From the NCBI GenBank assembly GCA_030848705.1, contig CM061238.1:82236685-82300684 (forward strand): a stretch of DNA of 64,000 nt, read 5' to 3'. The notes below the pieces were generated by a model. It worked only from the letters and a program-made list of their open reading frames with translations, did not search any database and was not told the origin of the DNA. The translations under genes were made by a program, and so were the position numbers. Within the stretch, counting starts at the first letter, position 1; each line of letters opens with the position of its first letter. The DNA is from Heracleum sosnowskyi. Lineage: Eukaryota; Streptophyta; Magnoliopsida; Apiales; Apiaceae. Below, piece after piece: positions 54,979 through 64,000 of this stretch.

Positions 54979-55456
54979 GGAGTCTATTTGTCTGGTACAC
55001 AACAAGACGGTCTTTGAGGGGGTAGCTTACATGGAATGACATGCATTAAGATTAACTAGCGTAAAAACTCGTGCGAGGCAGCCCGAAAATGTTTATATAT
55101 TGAGATAATTTTATAATTTAAAATTCGAAAAAGGATAATATTTCGATTTTATCTCATATTTTAATATTATTTTTGTAATATGACTTATCAATTACATTAA
55201 CCAGATATTCTGTAACTTAATTAAATTTCATAAAATTTGGATAAATATCCATACGATAATAATCGCATGATTACATTTAATTGCTAAAATATTAATATGA
55301 TTTTCGATGACGTGATAGAAACTTTATCAAATTAAACATTTGAGTATATAATAATATGGTTTTTGATGAAGAAACTTTATTAAATTGAATATTTGAGTAA
55401 AAAATAAATAAATATTTTTGAAAATTATCAATATATAACATAGGCAACATGATTTT
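54979..55456. other. Intergenic between Harbinger and LINE
   Basis: AT-rich, no gene. Around 55057 there is CTAGCGTAAAAACTCGTGC followed by GAGGCAGCC, similar in shape to the motifs at 5431, 10562 and 11915. Confidence 0.4.
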
Positions 55457-55596
55457 AACTTAGTAAGAGTACGTGGTATCTAAGTTGTATCTAGGTCTTG
55501 GCATGTGCCATGGTTTGAGTTTTTAAGAAAGTTTTCGTAAGTTTAATCTCTAAAAGTCCTTATTGTCTCTAGTTTTGATTCCGAGGTCCAATCATA

Positions 55597-56797
55597 ATGA
55601 GTTCCATGGAAAATATTACACAAGCAATGTTCGAGATAAGCCTGGAAGAAGAGGATGAAGGAGGTATAGCACTAGGAGAGATTGGAAATGATACGGTCAA
55701 TGTGCAACAAACCATAGGAGATCCAAAACTATGCTTGGTGGGAAAGTTTTTAACTGAAGGGATCCTGGATTTTCCGGCAATGCAACACACTCTGGCATCA
55801 ATATGGAAACCGGGTAAAGGAGTCTATATCAAGGCGGTGGATACCAATTTATTCGTGTTCCAGTTCTACCATGAAATAGATTTAAACAAGGTGATTGAGG
55901 GCAGCCCATGGTCTTTCAATAGGAAGGTGTTATTAATAGGGCGTATGAATGAAAGTATGAATCATCGATGTGTTCCACTGGATACGATCGATTTGTGGGT
56001 ACAGGTTAATAATATGCAACCGGGGTTCATGACTGAGAAAGTAATGCAAGAAATTGGCAACCAGGTGGGGAAAATACATTTCATCATGTACAAGCAACTA
56101 TAAGGGTGTTTGGAGGGAGTACATGCGAATAAGAGTTACCATTGACATCACAAAGCCGTTAAGAAGGAGAATGAAAGTTCGTAAAACTGGGAATGAATGG
56201 AGTTGGATTACGTTTAAGTATGAGAACGTTCCAACGTTTTGTTTCATATGTGGAATCATCGGTCATGCAGATAAGTTTTGCAGCAAATTATTCGATACTC
56301 CGGAGAATGAGATAGTCAGGCCATACGGAGTGTGGATGAGAGCTCAACCTCGACGACAGAATAATTTAATAGGATCGAAATGGCTGAGAAATGGTGGAGA
56401 GCTCATGCCGGAATCATCAGGCGTTACAGGAGACAAGCGAATTCCGGTGCCGGACAAAGTTGTTCGATATGCAGATTCAGCTCCTGATATTTCGGTGATA
56501 GATAAGGATGGCAAAATTATAGGAGATGGTACACAACAGAAAGATATGATGAGCAGAAAATCAGGAATTTCAAATAAAGGGCATATAGCTGATGGAGGGA
56601 AAACCGATACAGGTGTCAAAAGTATTATTGTGGAAAATAAAAAAAGGACAGATTGTGATGGAGAGGAATCTACGGGATTAAATACGGAAATTGGGCATGA
56701 ATCAGAAAATGAAAATATGGATCAAGATGATTTATTTGGTGGGCCAAAAAATGGATTTGGGGCGGGTTCCGAGAGTCGGGCCCGCATAGGATTATGA
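55597..56797 (+). pseudogene. LINE ORF1 (DUF4283 and CCHC), one frameshift
   Basis: ATG at 55597 (MSSMENITQAMFEIS). The first part, to about 56070, has the DUF4283-like KFLTEGILDFPAMQHTLASI, ASIWKPGKGVYIK and VIEGSPWSFNRKVLLIGRM. After a frameshift near 56070 the second frame continues with VWREYMRIRVTIDITKPLRR and the knuckle CFICGIIGHADKFC. A charged, Ser/Gly-rich tail ends at TGA 56795-56797. The stop overlaps the ORF2 start as ATGA. The product would be the RNA-binding protein of the retrotransposition particle. Confidence 0.85.
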
Positions 56798-59700
56798 CAA
56801 CCTTTAGCTGGAATTGCCACGGGCTTGGCACCCCGTGGGCTTTTCAATTCCTAAAGGATCAAACGATCCAAAAGAAGCCCAATATTTTTCTCAGTGAAAC
56901 TTTATGCAGAAAAGAAAAGGTAGAAAATGTAAGAAAAAGAATAGGTTTTGAAGGTGCGTTTGTTGTTGATTGTCAAGGGCAGGGAGGGGGGTTGGCAATG
57001 TTGTGGAGGAATAAGGAAGAAATCACAATTCAGTCTTATAGTACCAACCATATAGACGTGATTGTTGAAATTCAAGGGTGGCATCAGTTTAGACTAACTG
57101 GGTTGTACGGCGAGCCTAACAGGTTGAAACGTAGAGAAACCTGGGATCTTATTCGAAATCTGCATATTCATAATCAGCTTCCTTGGGTGGTAATTGGCGA
57201 TATGAACAACGTTTTGGGTCAAGCTGATAAAAGAGGTGGTCATTTGTATCCTTCATGGTTAATTAATGGCTTTAATGAGGTGTTAGAAGAGTGTGACCTG
57301 CATGATATGGAGCTCCAAGGTTACCCTTTTACGTGGGAAAGAGGACATGGCACAGATAAATGGGTTGAAATACGTCTTGACAGAGCTGTAGCTTCTAGTT
57401 CGTGGCTGAATTTGTTTAAAGATGCAAGGTTAGTCAATCTAGAGATCTCAACCTCGGATCACAGTCCTATCTTACTCGAGCCAATAGTCTCCATTGACTT
57501 ACCAAGAGTTAGAAAACTTAAGTTTGAAAACGCTTGGCTTCGTGAGCCAGTTTGCAAGTTAATTGCAAGTTTGCAGGACTTTACTGGTAACTTTCGAAAG
57601 AGGATCGGGAAGTGTAAGAAAATCATAAAAAATACTAAGGGTCGAAGAGATACGGAAGCCATCCAAAGACATCAAACTACAACCAAGGAGTTGTCAGAAA
57701 TTCTTACTCAACAAGAGATTTTCTGGAAACAAAGATCGAAGCAGTTGTGGTTGAGGGAAGGGGACAAGAATTGCAAATTCTTTCACGCCACGGCTCGAGC
57801 TCGAAGGAAGAATAATCAAATAAAATTTTTGTTGAATGATAGAGGAGTTCAGGTGGACTGGGAAGGAGGTTTGCAGGAGCTAATGATAGAGTATTTTAAT
57901 AGTTTGTTTGCATCGTCAGAGTCGTGCTGGAATCCAGTTATCAGCTGTATTGATAGGAAAATCACAAACGAGCAGAATGAAGCTATGCTGAAATATATTG
58001 AGGATCAAGAGGTAAAACAAGCAATCTTTCATATGCACTCTGATAAATCTCCGGGCCCTGATGGGATGAGCCCGGGTTTCTACCACAAATATTGGCAAAC
58101 AGTTGGAGGTGATGTGATTCGAATGGTCAAGGCATTCTTTGCTACAGGTACTCTAGGAGAGCAGTATACGGATACCAATATTGTCCTTGTCCCGAAGAAG
58201 AAAAATCCTCAACACATGGTCGATCTTAGGCCAATATCTCTCTGTAATGTCAAGTACAAGATTGCATCAAAGGTACTTGCTAATCGTTTGAAAGAAGTAA
58301 TTAATTTAATTATTTCTGAAGAACAAAGCGCCTTCATTCCAGGTCGTTTGATCTCAGACAATATTTTAATTTCGTTTGAAATTATTCATTATATGAAGCG
58401 TAAAACAAGAAGCAAGAAAGGGTGGATGGCTCTGAAGCTCGATATGAGCAAAGCCTATGATAGGGTGGAGTGGAGTTATATTAGAGCTATGCTTCTTAAA
58501 TTGGGTTTTGCTGACTCAATTACTGATCTTTTCATGCAATGTGTGACTACAGCTCGTTATAAGATAGCTCATTCGGGTAAGGAGTTTGGAAACATAATTC
58601 CTCAGAGGGGCCTGCGTCAAGGCGACCCACTCTCCTCTTATCTGTTTCTTATTTGTATGGAGGGATTATCAGCTCTTATCAAGTCTTATGAACGACGAGG
58701 TCTAATCAAAGGAATCAGAGTTGCCAGGGGTGCTCCATCAGTGTCCCACATGTTTATTTGCGGATGATAGTTATATATACTGTCATGCCACTAAAGAAGA
58801 AGCTACACAAGTAATGGAGATCCTAGCTATCTTCGAACAAGCGTCTGGACAGAAAATAAACACAAGCAAATCTAGTGTTTTTTCAGTCAAAACGTAAAGC
58901 AGGAGATCAAGGACGCAGTGATTGAAATCTTGGGTTTTCACGAAGCTGACTCTAATACTCAATACCTCGGGCTTCCGAATTGTATGAATAGAAATAAAAC
59001 GGCAGTCCTGGGATATTTGAAAGATCGAGTTTGCAACAGAATTCAGAGTTGGGATGGTAGTCTTCTAAACAGGGGTGGTAAAGAAACCATCCTCAAGACA
59101 GTAGTGCAGTCAATTCCTACTTATGCAATGTATGTCTTCTTATTACCGTTACAGATGTGTAAAGACATGGAACAGAGGATGTGCAAGTATTGGTGGAAAT
59201 CAGGAAAGAAAGAAAAAAGCATACATTGGATGAGTTGGGAGCGTATGTGCGTCTCAAAATTGTATGGAGGTCTTGGGTTTCGAAACATCCATGAGTTTAA
59301 TATCTCTTTACTAGGGAAGCAAGGCTGGCGTTTAGTCACAAGCCCAAACTCACTAGTGGCTCGGATTTTCAAAGCAAAATACTTTCCAAATGAGAGCTTT
59401 CTGGGTGCCAAATTAGGTGTGAATCCGAGTTTCGTTTGGCGTAGTCTGTTAGCAGCTCAGCATATTTTAAGACAGGGCCTAGGGCGAAGAGTGGGTGATG
59501 GCAGATCAGTGCAAATTGCGAATGATCTGTGGTTACCCAGCATTGAAAATCCGTTTGTAATGACTGAAAGTGAATCTATTAAAGGACAGACGGTATCAGC
59601 TCTGATGGGTCCCAAATGAGAGGTAGTGGGATGAAGATTTGATTAAAGATATCTTTATAGAACGTGATGCCAATCTTATTCTAGCTACACCGTTGTCAGA

Positions 59701-60806
59701 TGGGAATATAGACAGCTGGTATTGGAGAAAGGAGAAGTGTGGGAACTACTCAGTTAAAACAGCATATACTTTATTTCGAGAATCAAAGCACCTGCCCAAT
59801 CAAATTGGTAATACTAGCTTCTGGAAAAGGCTTTGGAATTTAACAGTCCCTCCAAAAATCAAAAACTTTATGTGGCATGCTATTACGGGGTGTCTACCAA
59901 CGAAAGACATGCTTAGAATGAAACAGGTTAGTGTTAATGTGGTGTGTGTCCTTTGTAACAGTGAGGTGGAAACTGCAAACCACTTGCTGTTAGACTGCTC
60001 ATTCGCAAAATCATGCTGGGGAATAGTTGGCACTCGTAACGACAATACTACTTAGGTATCTTTTTCTGATTGGGCTTTAAACGATTACAATGCGTGGAGT
60101 AGTGATAAACGTCAAATGGGTGCTATGCTTTGCTGGACGATTTGGAGGTGTAGAAACGATTTAGTGTGGAATCAAACGTGCATGGAAGTGGCAGAAGCCG
60201 TACATTCAGCTAGAGTGACTCTTAGTCAATGGAAAGAAGCTTAGAACAAATTTCTCGATCGATCTTTGGGATTGCTAAACCCAGACGATGGTGATGAGCT
60301 ATGGACTCCTCCAACAGAAAATACGACTACGATAAATACTGATGCTGCAGTTTATGACTCTTCTAATCGATACACCTATGCGTTTGCTGCAAGAAACTAT
60401 AAAGGAGAGTTGTTAGAAGCTCGCTCCAGCTGCAAAGAAGGAAGAACCACTCCAGAATGTGCTGAAGCCATGGGAATAAGGGAGGCCTTGAGCTGGATCA
60501 AAGAAAGGCAGCTGCACAGGGTAGTAGTGGAAACAGAGTGCCTTGTAGCTGTTCAAGCTATCAGAGGTAGTGCAACAATGTCATCTTACTTTGGAGTCAT
60601 AGTTCAGGAGTGCAAGAACCTAGGAGTGCAGGAACCTCCTGATGGAAGGGAAAGACAAAGGCGTAGTCCTTAAGTTTGTAAAGCGATCCGCGAATAGCTT
60701 AGCTCATGCATTTGTAAGCTGTAGTTATTCTGTAGCTGACCGCATATGGAAGGCAAATGACGTCTCTCCAGAAATGATCCATGTACTTGAGTATGATCTA
60801 AATTAA
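56794..60806 (+). pseudogene. LINE ORF2 (endonuclease, RT, RNase H), frameshifts and stops
   Basis: ATG at 56794 overlaps ORF1. The endonuclease shows FSWNCHGLG, SETLCRK, VVIGDMNNVLG and STSDHSPIL. The RT shows KSPGPDGMSPGFYHKYW, LRPISLCNVKYKI, SAFIPGRLISDNI, LKLDMSKAYDRVEW and QRGLRQGDPLSSYLF. A frameshift near 58750 falls just before the catalytic FADD box, which is readable in the next frame (LFADDSYIYC). Further breaks are a frameshift near 58890, a stop and shift at about 59617-59640, TAG at 60053-60055, TAG near 60244, and a shift near 60620. The zinc-binding RT segment (FWKRLWNLTVPPKIKNFMWH) and an RNase H domain (NTDAAVYDSSNRYTYAFAA ... ETECLVAVQA ... RSANSLAHAF) follow, ending at TAA 60804-60806. 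Confidence 0.9.
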
Positions 60807-60862
60807 TGAAAGCATATGTTCCTCTTGCAAAAAAAAAAAAAAAAAAAACTTAGTAAGAGTAC

Positions 60863-62525
60863 ATTTACAAAGAATCAATATATGTGTAAGGCGAAAACAT
60901 ATTATGAAATTATTAATATAATGTGAAAGTCGTCGTTGCGGTGTATATCTCATTTTTTTATATATTACATACATATTTTTACATTTTTAAACTCAAATGT
61001 TTAGTTTTAGTCTAAAATTTATTACACAATATCGAAATTCTATTTTAAAATTTTGGTAAATTGAAACATTTTTTATCTTATAATATGAATTATTATTTTT
61101 TAACTCAACTTGAATTTTTACAAATATTTTGATCAATGTAAATTATGATTAAACGACGTTAATAACTGTGCATCAACATAATATCTAAGATAAAACTTTT
61201 TGGTTTCATCATAGGTTGATCTAAGTATATGTTACAACTCAACCATCATATATTATGCTGATTGTTTGATCAATTTAGTATACTATATAAAATTTATATT
61301 ACCATACTTTGAGTTATGGTTTAATTGATCGTTGCTAATAATTATTGCAATTTTTTAATATTTATAATTCAATAAAACATATCTTTTTTCATTTTATATT
61401 GAATATTAATTATGTTAATTTTTATATATATAACATAAATCCTATTTTTGGAGTTGTCATTTTTTTAAACATAAATTCAATTATTTTAATTTCTTTTCAT
61501 ATTTATGTTTTTAGATCAATCACACTTTTAAATCGCTGAAAATCTAAATAATTAGTCAATCAAAAATTTCTAATATAACCCGCGTATTTAAAATTTTATA
61601 TACATAAAAATTATGTGAGACAATCATTTATTATGTATAATTTTATAAATAAAATTACATATTTCTTAAAACCAAATCTTTTTTTTTATTTCAATAGTTT
61701 AATATCTACACAAAAAAAATGTAAATAAATTCATATTTTTTTAGAACTCGATTACATTTATGTATAATTTTATATTATTTATAATTTTATTTTTTATATC
61801 AATCATTTAAAATGACAAAAGAGAATTATAGAGTATACTCAATCCATTAAAATATTTTTTGTAATTATATACTATGCAACATTCTATAAATAATATAAAC
61901 CAACATTTTATTTACTCAAAAGTAAAAATAAAAAAAATGGTAGAAGAGAAGAAAATGTGATTTATATAAAAATATTTTTAAACAAAAAATGGTATGAGTT
62001 TGATTAGAGAAGGTTAGTGTTTCGATTTTCAACACTAACATAATTTCATCTACTCTTTGCATAAAAATAAAAGAGAACGTGTTTTTTGTAATTTTTTAAC
62101 ATATAGGAGCAAAATTATAAATTCATAGGTATCAAAATGACATATATCAATCATTTAAATTAACCAAAAAGAATTATAGATTATACTCAATCGATAAAAA
62201 TATTTTTTGTAATTATATATTGTGCAATATTCTAGAAATAATATAAATCAATATTTATTTACTCTATAATAAAAATAAAAAAAGATGGAAGAAAATATGG
62301 TTTATCTACGTGATTTATCTATTAAGATTTTGAAAGTAAACTTAAAACAAAGTGTAGCACAATGGTTGTGATGCAAGTTTTAGTGGTCACTGGTTCAATT
62401 CTCAAGACTAACATAATATAATTTATTTTTTACATAAACATTAAAAGGGTGGCGCTTTTGTAATTTTTCAAAAAATAGGGACAAAATCGTAACTTTACAT
62501 GCATTAAAGTGACATTTTTTTCCTA
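60863..62525. repeat. AT-rich DNA with a direct duplication of about 350 bp
   Basis: 61796-62141 recurs diverged at about 62142-62525, both starting near ATATCAATCATTTAAA and running through TTTTTTGTAATTATAT, a CAATATTCT-like word, and ACTAACATAAT. In the second copy TAGCACAATGG and GGTTCAATTCT resemble pol III A and B boxes. 60863-61795 has no recognisable feature. Confidence 0.6.
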
Positions 62526-62529
62526 AAAG

Positions 62530-62687
62530 GTAATCTGAATTGGGCATGCTCTTCCTGCTATCCCGGACATCCAGATTTTTTGCTAATGAAAGCCTGCTTT
62601 TCAAGTTCTTTGTAACTGCACCAAAAGTACTGAGATTGGAAACTGTCGATACATCATCACTAGAACAAGCTAAACTACAATTACTAT
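62530..62687 (-). other. Candidate exon fragment of an unidentified gene
   Basis: On the minus strand a TTATGTACAG acceptor at about 62688 is followed by about 52 open codons with protein-like composition (SLACSSDDVSTVSNLSTFGA, then VTKNLKSRLSLAKNLDVRDS). It runs to the edge of the AT-rich duplication at about 62530. The first ATG-like codon of the track frame is inside, so it would be an internal exon. I do not recognise the protein. It may be a host exon hit by an insertion or a captured gene piece. Confidence 0.4.
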
Positions 62688-62693
62688 CTGTAC

Positions 62694-63514
62694 ATAATAA
62701 ATAATAATATAATTACTAATACAGTATTGAGGTTATTCCTATATGTATATAATTAGTAAAACAGTACTGCTGTTTAGGATCAACATTTACCTAAACTACA
62801 CATTTCACTATCATGTAAACAGGACCCAGAACAGATCCACAAGAATATTTCATACTAACTTCCATTCAATCCATTAAAAGACATACCCAAACTACACTTG
62901 TTGCTATACCATGAAATATAAGTATAGCAGTCTCATCTTAAGTTTTCTTTAACATAGAGCTTATTTGCACAAAACTTGTGAATTGGCAGAATCAAAGAGG
63001 AAAAAAATGAAAAATACTTCAAACAGTACATATAAAATAAATAGAGCACAAAAGGAAAGTTCATACCAAAAAATTATTAAATAATTTATAAAAATAAAGC
63101 TTTAGGGTGTGTTCGGGGTTAAGTGGGGACTGGGGAGGATGTATTGGGTTGGTATGGGAAGGGGTGGAAAGGGTTGAACCATTCTGTTGTTTTTGAATTT
63201 CCACACTAGCATATCAATCACACAAACATACGTAAAAGGCTGTCAATGGAAATTATGAACTCAATTAAAAGGCAAAAACAATATTATAATCAAAAATTAA
63301 TTTCTAGCCATTACAATAAACTTCAGTTAGATATATTAACTTCAAATCTTTTTTTCCACTAGTACATTAAACATATGGAGACACACCATCAACAATAGAC
63401 AAGAAGTACATTACAAACTCAATTGCTAAAATAATCAAAATACCAGAAATCAATATTTAACCCTCTCACATCCTTACACAATCACACGCACATAACTGAA
63501 CCTTAAAAGTTAAA
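62694..63514. other. Intergenic or intronic, no gene seen
   Basis: AT-rich. At 63105-63180 there is a G-rich stretch beginning AGGGTGTGTTCGGGG, a start seen in some plant hAT-type MITEs, but no matching far end was found. Confidence 0.4.
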
Positions 63515-63521
63515 ACCCTGA

Positions 63522-63602
63522 TCCGATAATAGTCCCAGAAACAGTAACCAAATCACCTTCACTAGAAGTCTCACCCAAAACCAACTTAATAACCAACATA
63601 CA
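63522..63602 (-). other. Candidate terminal exon, unidentified
   Basis: The minus strand reads LVLGETSSEGDLVTV then SGTIIGSGF and a TAA stop at about 63522, preceded by a pyrimidine-containing stretch and an AG. The composition looks protein-like, but the piece is short and no family was recognised. It could belong with the possible exon at the right edge. Confidence 0.28.
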
Positions 63603-63971
63603 TGTATATATATAAATAGATAAACAAGGTAAATGTCTAAGAAAATGTGTATTAGAGATTACAATTTTAAAAGTATCCGTGCAATCTATGAAATTGTCAG
63701 AAGTGCAACCCAGTTATTTTTGTTAAAAATAAATAAATACCAAACAAGGTGTTATAAATTTCGACTCTTACTTGCCCTCCCCATCCCTCATCCAGACACA
63801 CCATCCCCAGATCAGAAAATTAGGGTAAAAGTGATCCTAAAAAACATTGTCATAACTAACAATTTTTTTTAAAAAAACTACAGATCTTAGAGAGAGCTTT
63901 TGTTGATTGATTAAAAAATAGAAGCATTTCTTAAAAATCTTAAACATAAAAAAAGAAAATAAAATTACCCA

Positions 63972-64000
63972 TTTACGAAAGCGGTAGGAATAGCTTTGTT
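63972..64000 (-). other. Possible exon end at the window edge
   Basis: The minus strand reads NKAIPTAFVNG then GTAATTTTATTTTC, a good donor. The xPxAFVNG pattern recalls the start of plant RPA3 (14-kDa replication protein A subunit), but ten residues cannot establish this. Confidence 0.22.

Larger units (their letters stand above)
55473..60848 (+). mobile_element. L1-type LINE, near full length, with poly(A)
   Basis: About 5.4 kb, ending in a run of 20 A (60829-60848). It is flanked by the target duplication AACTTAGTAAGAGTAC (55457-55472 and about 60847-60862; 14-16 bp because of A ambiguity), the mark of target-primed reverse transcription. ORF1 has a DUF4283-type region and a CCHC finger. 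ORF2 has an AP-endonuclease, reverse transcriptase, zinc-binding region and RNase H, the plant L1 plan. Several frameshifts and stops make it inactive. Confidence 0.95.

Overview
This is a piece of a plant nuclear genome, almost certainly a eudicot: AT-rich intergenic DNA packed with plant-type transposable elements. These include copia elements with initiator-methionine-tRNA primer sites, a SIRE/Maximus-type copia element with an extra ORF behind pol, a Tekay-like gypsy element with 3.7-3.8 kb LTRs, a hAT, a PIF/Harbinger, an L1-type LINE, and Stowaway and Harbinger MITEs. The species cannot be read from the sequence. No complete host gene was recognised; possible exon fragments lie only near the right edge.

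Layout. 58-4798: copia element that lost most of pol and its 3' LTR but keeps its target-site duplication (TSD). 4799-6548: AT-rich DNA with a four-part direct duplication. 6549-10131: Stowaway MITE split by a 3.3 kb Tekay-like solo LTR (6596-9893). 10134-14064: AT-rich DNA with a decayed RPA1-like fragment and an internal duplication. 14065-15650: internally deleted hAT with a perfect 8-bp TSD. 15903-34084: three-level nest on the minus strand. An old copia (A) contains a solo LTR (C, 18737-31162), which contains a young SIRE-type copia (B, 18921-29979). TSDs support each level. 34206-35098: two MITEs. 35577-54975: PIF/Harbinger element with TAA target site, a Myb/SANT-like ORF1 and an uninterrupted DDE transposase. 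Its ORF1 exon 2 is split by a Tekay-like gypsy element (39290-52813). 55473-60848: near full-length L1-type LINE with poly(A) and a 14-16 bp TSD. 60863-64000: AT-rich repeats plus candidate exon fragments.

How the parts relate. The window is a stack of insertions whose order can be read. Element B is the youngest well-dated event, with about 2 differences between 494-bp LTRs. The MITE at 34206-34591 shares terminal and subterminal sequence with the Harbinger at 35577-54975, so the latter's transposase is a plausible mobiliser. The Harbinger transposase reads through, but its partner ORF1 is disrupted by the gypsy element.

The most interesting signal is in the gypsy element. An acidic-to-basic ORF lies between the primer site and gag. 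It has no usable ATG of its own and opens exactly at a TAG acceptor. A 28-codon ATG exon inside the 5' LTR ends at a GT donor in the matching phase. The unrelated Tekay-like solo LTR at 6596-9893 has an equivalent small exon at the equivalent place. This suggests an LTR-encoded first exon spliced over the primer-binding site into an extra upstream protein.
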